Position numbers and translations under genes: made by a program. DNA of 6,267 bases. Origin: Flavobacterium sp. Its GTDB lineage: Bacteria; Bacteroidota; Bacteroidia; Flavobacteriales; Flavobacteriaceae. The stretch lies in the NCBI RefSeq assembly GCF_003525665.1, contig NZ_DQDX01000098.1, forward strand, positions 4,307-10,573, written 5' to 3'. This document shows, piece by piece, positions 1-6,267 of the stretch (position 1 is the stretch's first letter; each line of letters begins with the position of its first letter). Below the pieces are notes generated by a model. It did not search any database. It saw only the letters and a list, made by a program, of their open reading frames with translations, and was not told the DNA's origin.

Positions 1-3
1 CAG

Positions 4-19
4 TCCCGAAACTTCGGGA
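4..19. repeat. perfect short palindrome (hairpin) at left edge
   Basis: TCCCGAA (4-10) is followed by a two-base spacer and its exact reverse complement TTCGGGA (13-19). As RNA this would form a GC-rich stem closed by about four loop bases. It stands out in otherwise very AT-rich DNA. No T-run follows on either strand, so it does not look like a complete intrinsic terminator. It may be the stem of a dispersed flavobacterial repeat or the 3' end of an element lying to the left, but only one copy is visible here. Confidence 0.55.
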
Positions 20-90
20 TAGATAGCAATGGTATTGAAGCGATGTCAGTGTTCCTAAAAATTTTAGATGAAAGAAATACTTTTATTTAA

Positions 91-98
91 TATATTTG
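91..98 (+). promoter_or_regulatory. possible Bacteroidota -7 promoter element (TAnnTTTG)
   Basis: TATATTTG fits the Bacteroidota sigma-factor -7 consensus TAnnTTTG and lies 107 bases before the start codon of the small plus-strand gene. The matching -33 TTTG box is absent at the expected 17-23 base spacing, so only half of the signal is present. Such 8-mers are common by chance in AT-rich DNA. If used, it would give an untranslated leader of about 100 bases. Confidence 0.2.
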
Positions 99-204
99 GA
101 AACAAAGAGGCACCAATAACTACAAAATCGGTTGTATAACGATGATTTATGAGGCAAAAATACAGGTTAAAGACAAGTTTTAAATCACGATTAAATGATA
201 AATT

Positions 205-654
205 ATGAAAAAATGGACATTTTTAATTTTAATTATTATTACTAATAGTTGTTTTGTTTGTCCTGAAAAAATCAGCATTGAATACACTAAATCAAACAAA
301 AAAATAAAAATCTTATCTGATGATTTTTTTATTAAGTCAATAACAATAACTGAATACATTCCTCAAGAAAAGTATATTGAATTAGTTGATTCTAACTTTG
401 TTGAGTATAATCAAAGTGGTGTGCGTGGAGCTTATGAAATGAGCATAAATGATAATGGAGAAAATTATTATAAAAAAGGTAGTATTGAAGTTGGAGAATT
501 ACTGAATAAAAAATATTTAGAGTACGTGATACGAATTGAAAAATTTGAAACTGAAAAAAAGAATGATGGTTTTGATAGTGATGTTGTAAGATTCATTAGT
601 TCAGAAATTGTGAATGATAAAAATATTTTCACATCAAATCATCCTTGTCCATAA
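205..654 (+). CDS. small exported protein, possible lipoprotein, function unknown
   Basis: The gene encodes 149 residues from ATG to TAA, with a second TAA directly after. I do not recognise the family. The N-terminus is a good export signal: MKK, then a hydrophobic stretch at residues 4-12 (WTFLILIII), then TNSC with Cys16 and a second Cys19. The TNSC box is a poor match to the canonical lipobox [LVI][ASTVI][GAS]C, because Thr is at -3 and Asn at -2. Bacteroidota tolerate looser boxes, so either a lipoprotein or a signal-peptidase-I product is possible. The mature part is rich in Lys, Glu, Asn, Ile and Tyr, has no membrane segment, and ends in HPCP, giving a third Cys. It looks like a small beta-rich periplasmic or surface protein. 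The ATG is the only sensible start: in-frame stops lie at 181-183, 196-198 and 199-201. There is no Shine-Dalgarno, only an A-rich leader, as usual in this phylum. It converges on the large minus-strand gene, so the two are not co-transcribed. Confidence 0.72.
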   Translation: MKKWTFLILIIITNSCFVCPEKISIEYTKSNKKIKILSDDFFIKSITITEYIPQEKYIELVDSNFVEYNQSGVRGAYEMSINDNGENYYKKGSIEVGELLNKKYLEYVIRIEKFETEKKNDGFDSDVVRFISSEIVNDKNIFTSNHPCP

Positions 655-672
655 TAAAACTTCCATTAAAAT

Positions 673-709
673 GGGTAGTTGTTGCCCAATAGCGCCAAAT
701 ATCTTTTTT
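673..709 (+). terminator. weak terminator-like hairpin in convergent gap
   Basis: The 128-base gap between the two converging stop codons contains GGGTAG/TTG/TTGCCC (673-687). It can form a six-pair stem with two G-T wobbles. A run of six T lies 16 bases further on (704-709). A smaller inverted repeat, CCATT..AATGG (663-674), overlaps it. The T-run is too far from the stem for a classical intrinsic terminator, and no better structure is visible for the minus-strand gene. This is the only candidate for ending plus-strand transcription here. Confidence 0.2.
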
Positions 710-782
710 GAAATTAATCATCAAAGCATCATTTAATACATTTTAAAAGTTTTTTCAGTTAAGTTGTAATTTTTTTATTACA

Positions 783-3700
783 TTATTCTCTAGTTTCTAC
801 TCTAATTCCTTTAGTATGACTAGTAAATTCGGGTGCATACATACTTTGTATCGTAGTAATTCCATTTGAGAAATTGCCAATGTTGTTCACTCTTATATCA
901 TATTCAATGACATAAGTTCCTTTATTTATTTTATCAAAAAAGAAGTGAGTGGCAGCATCTTTTGTACTCATATAATAGTTTAAACCGTCGTCCCTTTTGT
1001 ACTCTGATAAAACATTTATCGGCTCGAAACACGAAGCTCTCATATCTTTTAAATGAACATATTCCATATCTTCTTTGGCAGTGATAATTAATTTTACGGT
1101 TACCAAATCGCCTATTTTTAGTGGGTTTTTAGAGTTAATTCGCACCAATTCATCGCCTTGCCTAGTATTCTTTTTTAAATACAATTCTTTGGTTGTTGAC
1201 AACACAGTACCAGTATTAGTTTTTATTTTGTCTAATTCTTCAAAATACTGCCAATAAACACCACCATATCCAGGAACTTTGGATTTGTTTTCTATAGTTA
1301 TCGTAGCCATTTCTTTCTTAATTTCATCGGCTTTCCATGTCATTTTGATATAACCAGTTTCTGCTTCTTTTTCGTTTTCAGATAGTTTTTTGGTCATGAT
1401 TTTTTGGTCACCAATTTTGATAATTGTATTGTCTTTTACACTCAACCAATTGGAACCTTGCATCAATAATGCATAAACAGCTTCGGTAGTAGATTTTGTA
1501 GTTGGCCAGTTTTTTGTCTGCTTGTTTTTAAGTAACCAAACTTTCATGGCATCTACAGATTTAGTATCATTTGTGATTTCTGAAAATGCCTCAATAAGCA
1601 AAGCCTGCGTTTCTATTGGTGCTTGATACCAATACCAACCAGCTTTATTTTCTATCCAATAAATTCCCCAATCTTCGTTGGTAGATGCCGTTTCTTTTAG
1701 ACTTTCAATAATTATTTGGGCATTATCTTTTTTCTCAAATCTATGTAAGATTAACGATGCCAATCCTTTATTATACAGAGAATATTGCTTCCAGTTGGAG
1801 TTTATATTTTCTAGTTGTCGGTTAATAATTGCTTTGGTTTTATCAGAAATAGGGTAGTTCTTCAAGTAAAAACTCCTTGCATAAAGGTAATGTAAATCAG
1901 AATATGGATTGACGATTCTAGACTTTTCAAATTCTTTATTGTTATCAATAAATTTGCTGTCCAAATAAGGAATTGCAGTTTTGGTGATTTCATCAAAAGA
2001 ATCAATTAAATCCTCGTTGACTTTTAGTTTTTCTAAATGTCCAAGTCCTGCAACGATGTGCCTTGTTATGTATTCGCTTTCATTTCCTCCATCAAACCAA
2101 GGAAAGCCACCAGAAGATTTTTGCTTTTCTTTTAATTTTTTGAAAGTGAGTTCTAGTGTATTTTTCATACTTTCTAAATCAAAAAGCAATGCTAAATTTT
2201 TTCTTTTTTCTTCTTCGTTTTGCGCATCTTTCAACCAAGGTGTTTCGGATAAAAGCAATGATTTCAGTTCCTCATTTTGTTCCATTTTGGAAATTGGCTT
2301 ACCCAAATTTTTCCAGTTTTCAAATAGGCTAGCTATAGTTGGATTACTATTAATTATTTCGGATGCCAATACATTTGCGTAATATCTAGAAAAGGTTTGT
2401 TCTGCACATTCGTGCTCATATTCCATCAAATAAGGTAACGATTGAATGGCTAGCCAAGTTGGATTTGAAGTATATTCAAATGTAAATTGATGATTTTTTA
2501 AAGTCGGTGAAGTCGTATTTTTTAAGTTATCAAAAATATAGTCCTTTTTACTATTTTCTCTCACCCAAACCGGAATACTTTCGGTAACCAAAAGGTTATT
2601 TGTTAAAACAGGTAAGATACTTTCTTCACCATCAGAGAAATCTCCAGATTTAGCAATTATTTTGTATTGAAGTCCTTGTAATCCTTTAGGAATAGTAATG
2701 TTCCATTTTACAACAGTGTTTCCCGAAGGATGAGTTGTAAAGTTTTTTACAGCATTTGCATTACTCATTTTTACATCAATATTCTCCATTGTTGAAGCAT
2801 CAAATAATTGTAAAATTGCTATTCCACTTTTGGCGCTTATAGTTAAATTACTCACTTTGGCAACTATTGAAATTGTGTCGTTTTCTCTTAAAAAACGAGG
2901 CATATTAGGAACAATCATCAAATTTTTTTGGGTTACAACGGATTTTTCATCGAATGCATATTCTAAAGTTTTAGTATGTCCAAGTAGTCTAAATTTCCAT
3001 TGTGTCAATTCTTCTGGAGAAGTAAATTGGAAATTGATTTTGCCTTCTTTATCTGTTTTTAAATGTGGAAAAAAGAAAGCAGTTTCATTTTTATTAGTTC
3101 TAGTTTTTACTTGATTGAGCTCTTGAATACCTTTTTTAGTAGTTACAATAATAACACCATTAGAACCTTGTACACCATATAAAGCTCCACCTTGCGTGCC
3201 CTTAATGATATTAATGTCTACAACATCATCTGCGAGTAATTTTGTAAAAGCATCTGCGCTTGAAATGATACCATCTATAACAATAAGCGCTTCTTTATTG
3301 CCAGTTAGACTTCGATTTCCTCGTAATACAATTCTTGAAGTTGGATCAACACCATTATTAATAGTTTCTATTTGTAAACCAGATACTCTTCCAACTAAAG
3401 ATTGAGCTATATTTGGATTAGCAGACTGAGTTAATTCTTGTGCAATTGTTATTTGAGTACTTGAGGTTACGGCATTTTTCTTTTTCATAATTCCCATTGC
3501 GCCAACTACTACTTCGTCTAGTTGGTTTCCATCATTATCTAAAATTACATTATAATTATTTTTTTCTACAATTATTTCTCTATCTTTTAATCCAATAAAT
3601 GAAAATACTAATGCTTCACCGTAAGCCACTTCAATTTCATAGTAGCCATCAATGTCGGTAGAAACACCTCTTGTTGTTCCTTTAACTAAAACATTTGCAC

Positions 3701-6267
3701 CAGGTAATGTACCACCATTATCTGCTACAACACCAAAGACGATTTTTGCATTTAAAGGTTTTTTAGTTTTTTTTGTAATTTGTTTTTTGTACAATCGATT
3801 AACTTGATAGTTCTTAGAATTATTAAAATCAAATCCAAACCATATTAAACTGTTTTTTTCATTGTTTAACTCTTTTTGGTTATATTTTTCATTTTTTTTC
3901 TGAAGGAATAAGGTTTTAATCTCACGTTGATTAGCATTTTTGTAATAAAAATCATTGTAATAATTTTTGTTTTTATAAATTGTTTCCCATGGCGAAGTGT
4001 GAAAAGCATCTAAAGAACTGTCATACATAGAAGCAAGAACTTCAAATTCAGAACTGCCTTTATCTTGTTTAATTTTAAAACTCCAACTTTCATCGCTTCC
4101 AGGTTCGATTTTATTTCTAAAACTTTGAATTTCAAATGTGTTTTTACTTTCAACTATTGGTTTAAATTGCACTTTCATTTCTCTTGAAAAGTAATTGTTT
4201 TCAAACACGGTTTCAACTCTAACATTGAACGAATCAAAAATAAGTTTATCTACAGGGATTTTTAAAACGGTTTTAAATTGCTCAACATTTAATTTCTCAT
4301 TATAAAAATAATTCCCATCAAATACTGCTTCTGCATTTAAATATAAATTGGTAACAGCACATTTTAATTCAATTAAAGCAAAGCCGTCCTTTTTTGGATC
4401 TTCATTAATTTGATGCATTGAAAATAGTTCGTTTTCTCCTGCTTTTTCATCATTTGCAGAGGTTAAATCAAAGTTTTCAGTTGCTTGTATTTCATTCTCA
4501 CTTTCATCTCTTGAGGTAAAAACTACTTTGTATTTACCTGATTTATAGTTTTTAATAAAATCTAAAGCAAGAGATTTATCTTTTAAAGTACTTACTTTTT
4601 TGGTGTAAATTAATTTTTCTTGTAAGTTTTTATCTAAATCATGATTGTATATTTCATACGGGAAAAGCTTTTCAAATTCTTCTCTCGAAATAGTAGGAAG
4701 TTCAGGCACACTAAATTCTCTTGGTATAAATTTATTTGAAAACGGATTTAAAAAGTAGATTTTAATTTCACCATTCACAGGTTTAAATTCTTGATTTAAG
4801 TTGGTGCTTGAAAAAGTTAAAATAGCTTTTTTGTCTGTTCTAATCTTTTTATCTATTTTAAGATATAAAACCGTACTCTGATTTCCCACCTTTAAACTTG
4901 TTGACCCAGATTGAGTTTCACCACTAATATCGGTAACATTTGCAACTATATTGTATTGGTAAATTATTTTATCTGATGGGGTGTGATTTTTATCTGTTAT
5001 AGCATTAAATTCAATTGTGAAATTTCCTTTATCATCAGTCTTTGTTGAGGAAATAATTTGTTCTGTAGTATCATTTGAATATCGATTTTTAAATTTATTA
5101 TAATCAATTCTATTAATGGTATAATTTACAGTTGCATTAGAAATTGTTGAGCCACTGTAAGATTTTGCTTTTCCAGAAATAGCTACTAATTCATTTAGTT
5201 TGTAAGATTTATTTATTTTATCAAATGAAACTTCAAATTTCGGTCGTTTATATTCTTCAACTTTAAAAGTAAAATAATCTGTATCTATGCCGTCTTCATC
5301 CCAAATAGGATGGTTTTTCTTAATTTCGTTATAGTAAGAATCGTTTTCATAATTGTCTGGTTCGTCAATATCAATTTGGTAATCACCAGTTAAACCATTT
5401 TTTGGAATAGTGAATTCGCCAGATATTGATCCAAATTCATTTGTCTTTAGTTCAATAGTTTTTATGGAATTACTATTTGGATCATCAACATTAATTTTCA
5501 CAAGTAGATTTGGTAAAACTTTAATTTCTCCATTTTTGCCTTGGGTTAAAACAGCTTTAAAAAATACATTTTGACCAGGTCGATAAATGACTCTGTCCAA
5601 ATAAATTTTAGCTCTATTTTCAATAACATCTCCTTGATTATAGGTATTAATCGAATAAGAATTATTGTTATAAACACGTAGTGTATCTGATTGATGATTT
5701 AAGGTTAAATTATATCCAACATGTTTTTTAGAATCTTTTTCTTGTGTAAAACTTGCTATTCCGTTTTCATTTGTAATTAATTTAAAATCGCTACTTACAA
5801 TTTCACAATTGGCCAGTGGCTTTCCTTTTTTTCTATGCAAAACTTCATAAATTGTAGTGTCATCTTTTTTAAATGAATGCATCTTAATGTTGGTTACATT
5901 TAATAATTCATAATTCACAATGGCATCTTTATCCGTAGGATTGAGACTTTTTGTAGAAAGAATATAGTAGCCAATTTCTAATTTTGGCAACAACACTTCG
6001 GTAGAATAATCAAAATAATTCTTTTTGTTTTCTAAAATGTATTTTTGACTTTTATGTGCTTTCGAGTTTTTTATAATTGAGGTAATTAAACTGTCATTAT
6101 CTTTTTTATTCAATTGTCTGTCTATTTTAAAAATTGAAATCTGTAATGAATCTAAATTCTTGTAATTAATATGTGCTCTAGTTACTTGATTTTCATATAT
6201 TACTGACTCAAAATTCACAATTAATTGGGCTTCTTCAAGAGCTTTTTTCTGATAAGTAGCGATTTTA
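783..6267 (-). CDS. alpha-2-macroglobulin family protein with inserted SusC-type NTE and TonB plug module (5' partial)
   Basis: This is a giant envelope protein of the thioester protease-trap family. The frame is open to the right edge: 16 codons (KIATYQKKALEEAQLI) precede the GTG at 6216-6218, which encodes an internal Val. The start, signal peptide and first domains are therefore outside the window. Counting that Val as residue 1, 1811 residues follow to TAA (783-785). Approximate domains: N-terminal MG-like 1-200; MG2 about 200-318 with YRPGQ at 212-216 and FKAV at 220-223; MG3 from EEYKRPKFEV (321-330); further MG domains and A2M_N_2 to YDSSLDAF (732-739); Lys/Asn-rich linker 740-825; carboxypeptidase-regulatory-like domain 826-894; TonB-box-like LDEVVV and plug 900-1030; A2M domain from NETAFFFPHLKTDKEG (about 1044); thioester domain about 1240-1600 with CAEQ at 1271-1274, GGFPWFDGG (1370-1378) and WYWYQAPIETQAL (1528-1540); C-terminal MG-like region to the end. 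No type IX secretion sorting domain is seen. Relatives such as E. coli YfhM are periplasmic lipoproteins that trap proteases covalently; location here is inferred. No pbpC lies downstream. Family assignment is very secure; the role of the insert is unknown. Confidence 0.95.
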   Translation of the reverse strand, partial: KIATYQKKALEEAQLIVNFESVIYENQVTRAHINYKNLDSLQISIFKIDRQLNKKDNDSLITSIIKNSKAHKSQKYILENKKNYFDYSTEVLLPKLEIGYYILSTKSLNPTDKDAIVNYELLNVTNIKMHSFKKDDTTIYEVLHRKKGKPLANCEIVSSDFKLITNENGIASFTQEKDSKKHVGYNLTLNHQSDTLRVYNNNSYSINTYNQGDVIENRAKIYLDRVIYRPGQNVFFKAVLTQGKNGEIKVLPNLLVKINVDDPNSNSIKTIELKTNEFGSISGEFTIPKNGLTGDYQIDIDEPDNYENDSYYNEIKKNHPIWDEDGIDTDYFTFKVEEYKRPKFEVSFDKINKSYKLNELVAISGKAKSYSGSTISNATVNYTINRIDYNKFKNRYSNDTTEQIISSTKTDDKGNFTIEFNAITDKNHTPSDKIIYQYNIVANVTDISGETQSGSTSLKVGNQSTVLYLKIDKKIRTDKKAILTFSSTNLNQEFKPVNGEIKIYFLNPFSNKFIPREFSVPELPTISREEFEKLFPYEIYNHDLDKNLQEKLIYTKKVSTLKDKSLALDFIKNYKSGKYKVVFTSRDESENEIQATENFDLTSANDEKAGENELFSMHQINEDPKKDGFALIELKCAVTNLYLNAEAVFDGNYFYNEKLNVEQFKTVLKIPVDKLIFDSFNVRVETVFENNYFSREMKVQFKPIVESKNTFEIQSFRNKIEPGSDESWSFKIKQDKGSSEFEVLASMYDSSLDAFHTSPWETIYKNKNYYNDFYYKNANQREIKTLFLQKKNEKYNQKELNNEKNSLIWFGFDFNNSKNYQVNRLYKKQITKKTKKPLNAKIVFGVVADNGGTLPGANVLVKGTTRGVSTDIDGYYEIEVAYGEALVFSFIGLKDREIIVEKNNYNVILDNDGNQLDEVVVGAMGIMKKKNAVTSSTQITIAQELTQSANPNIAQSLVGRVSGLQIETINNGVDPTSRIVLRGNRSLTGNKEALIVIDGIISSADAFTKLLADDVVDINIIKGTQGGALYGVQGSNGVIIVTTKKGIQELNQVKTRTNKNETAFFFPHLKTDKEGKINFQFTSPEELTQWKFRLLGHTKTLEYAFDEKSVVTQKNLMIVPNMPRFLRENDTISIVAKVSNLTISAKSGIAILQLFDASTMENIDVKMSNANAVKNFTTHPSGNTVVKWNITIPKGLQGLQYKIIAKSGDFSDGEESILPVLTNNLLVTESIPVWVRENSKKDYIFDNLKNTTSPTLKNHQFTFEYTSNPTWLAIQSLPYLMEYEHECAEQTFSRYYANVLASEIINSNPTIASLFENWKNLGKPISKMEQNEELKSLLLSETPWLKDAQNEEEKRKNLALLFDLESMKNTLELTFKKLKEKQKSSGGFPWFDGGNESEYITRHIVAGLGHLEKLKVNEDLIDSFDEITKTAIPYLDSKFIDNNKEFEKSRIVNPYSDLHYLYARSFYLKNYPISDKTKAIINRQLENINSNWKQYSLYNKGLASLILHRFEKKDNAQIIIESLKETASTNEDWGIYWIENKAGWYWYQAPIETQALLIEAFSEITNDTKSVDAMKVWLLKNKQTKNWPTTKSTTEAVYALLMQGSNWLSVKDNTIIKIGDQKIMTKKLSENEKEAETGYIKMTWKADEIKKEMATITIENKSKVPGYGGVYWQYFEELDKIKTNTGTVLSTTKELYLKKNTRQGDELVRINSKNPLKIGDLVTVKLIITAKEDMEYVHLKDMRASCFEPINVLSEYKRDDGLNYYMSTKDAATHFFFDKINKGTYVIEYDIRVNNIGNFSNGITTIQSMYAPEFTSHTKGIRVETRE
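2397..2408 (-). other. intact thioester motif CAEQ of the A2M protein
   Basis: Codons TGT-GCA-GAA-CAA encode Cys1271-Ala-Glu-Gln1274 (residue 1 = Val at 6216-6218), in the context YEHECAEQTFSRYYAN. CxEQ is the defining motif of thioester-containing A2M and complement proteins: Cys and Gln side chains form an internal thioester that bonds covalently to the attacking protease. Some bacterial A2M paralogues lack it; this one keeps it, so covalent trapping is plausible. Downstream motifs of the alpha/alpha-toroid thioester domain are also intact. Confidence 0.92.
3129..3518 (-). other. TonB-dependent receptor plug domain inserted in the A2M protein
   Basis: Residues 901-1030 read like the plug of a SusC/RagA transporter. 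IAQSLVGRVSGLQI (937-950) corresponds to the 'xxQALQGRxAGVxV' segment, RIVLRGNRSLTG (962-973) to 'IRIRGxxSL', and ALIVIDGII (977-985) to 'PLYVVDGVP'. The segment closes with IIKGTQGGALYG...NGVIIVTTKKG (1004-1030), the SusC/RagA signature region. In a true transporter about 700 residues of 22-stranded beta-barrel would follow. Here the sequence passes straight into IQELNQVKTRTNKNETAFFF, the start of the A2M domain. The plug is therefore complete but has no barrel of its own. Confidence 0.9.
3498..3521 (-). other. TonB-box-like segment LDEVVVGA
   Basis: Residues 900-907 (LDEVVVGA) lie exactly between the regulatory-like domain and the plug. SusC/RagA proteins have a closely similar LDEVVVTG/LEEVVVTA segment there, which includes the proposed TonB box. 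In transporters this strand is contacted by the C-terminal domain of TonB. That it still binds TonB in this fusion is inference. Confidence 0.6.
3525..3743 (-). other. carboxypeptidase-regulatory-like (SusC N-terminal extension) domain
   Basis: Residues 826-898 contain an Ig-like carboxypeptidase-D regulatory domain of the kind placed before the TonB box in SusC-family transporters. Its hallmarks are FGVVADNGGTLPGANVLVKGT (828-848), GVSTDIDGYYEIEV (851-864, matching the 'GTxTDxDGxYxIxV' pattern) and LVFSFIGLKDREIIV (870-884, matching 'LxFSxIGYxxxxV'). With the TonB-box-like strand and plug directly behind it, this is a contiguous receptor N-terminal module, not an ordinary macroglobulin domain. 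Confidence 0.9.
3744..4001 (-). other. Lys/Asn/Tyr-rich linker before the receptor module
   Basis: Residues 740-825 connect the end of the A2M_N_2 segment (YDSSLDAF) to the inserted module. The stretch is rich in Lys, Asn and Tyr, with basic clusters such as KKQITKKTKK (811-820). It includes a patch, SLIWFGFDF (790-798), resembling a conserved 'LNWFGF' element that I recall in Bacteroidota A2M proteins. It has the position and exposed, basic character expected of a protease-sensitive bait segment, but no cleavage site can be proved from sequence. It also holds an eight-A run on the coding strand (3892-3899). Confidence 0.5.

Noticed and set aside
1..90. Open frame from the left edge to TAA at 88-90 as the tail of a plus-strand gene
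   Set aside because: Only 29 codons are visible, the frame begins inside a palindrome, and open stretches of this length are expected by chance when all frames are considered. Not enough to call a gene without the sequence to the left.
142..183. Mini-frame ATG...TAA (MIYEAKIQVKDKF) ahead of the small exported protein, as a leader peptide
   Set aside because: Thirteen codons with no ribosome-binding context and no regulatory codon pattern such as repeated identical residues; most likely chance.
742..782. Terminator for the minus-strand gene in the T/A-rich stretch after its stop codon
   Set aside because: Homopolymer runs and TTTTAAAA (742-749) are present, but I find no stem of useful strength adjacent to a U-tract on the minus strand.
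655..782. pbpC (penicillin-binding protein 1C) downstream of the A2M gene, as next to E. coli yfhM
   Set aside because: The space after the A2M stop holds only 128 non-coding bases and then an oppositely oriented unrelated gene, so this pairing is not present here.
1075..3405. Plus-strand open frames lying inside the large minus-strand gene (for example 1075-1257, 1981-2382, 2830-3114, 3196-3405)
   Set aside because: They are antisense shadows of conserved A2M, thioester and plug coding sequence, are rich in Ser/Phe/Leu as expected for reverse-complement reading of Lys/Glu-rich codons, and have no recognisable domains.
3129..3743. A separate TonB-dependent transporter gene fused by a frameshift or assembly error
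   Set aside because: The frame is continuous across both junctions, no barrel sequence is present, and A2M sequence resumes at precisely the next expected domain. An in-frame domain insertion explains this better, although read-level evidence is not available.

Overview
The window suggests a member of the Bacteroidota, most likely family Flavobacteriaceae. The DNA is very AT-rich, there are no Shine-Dalgarno sequences, and the main protein carries a SusC/RagA-type outer-membrane receptor module, which is characteristic of that phylum. I cannot fix the genus from sequence alone; Flavobacterium or a close relative is the best guess.

Layout. Bases 1-204 hold no convincing gene. They contain a perfect palindrome at the left edge (4-19) and a partial match to a Bacteroidota promoter -7 element (91-98). 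A small plus-strand gene (205-654) encodes a 149-residue exported protein, possibly a lipoprotein, of unknown function. A 128-base convergent gap (655-782) follows and has only weak hairpins. The rest, 783 to the right edge, is one very long minus-strand gene for an alpha-2-macroglobulin (A2M) family protein. It runs off the window: the reading frame stays open through base 6267, so the true N-terminus (signal peptide and first macroglobulin domains) is not visible. At least 1827 residues are present.

The highlight is the architecture of the large protein. It has the usual bacterial A2M order: macroglobulin (MG) domains with a YRPGQ MG2 motif, a domain ending YDSSLDAF, an A2M domain, a thioester domain with an intact CAEQ thioester, and C-terminal MG-like domains. 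Between the YDSSLDAF segment and the A2M domain, where animal A2Ms carry the protease bait region, there is an in-frame insert of about 205 residues. The insert is recognisably the N-terminal part of a SusC/RagA TonB-dependent transporter: a carboxypeptidase-regulatory-like domain, a TonB-box-like LDEVVV, and a plug domain ending in the SusC signature (IIKGTQGGALYG...NGVIIVTTKKG). No beta-barrel follows; the A2M sequence simply resumes. This couples a covalent protease trap with a TonB/transport docking module. A function in sensing or trapping proteases at the envelope, with TonB or a SusC/D-like partner engaged, is an inference.

The two genes converge and are not an operon. Nothing in the sequence links the small exported protein to the A2M protein beyond proximity.
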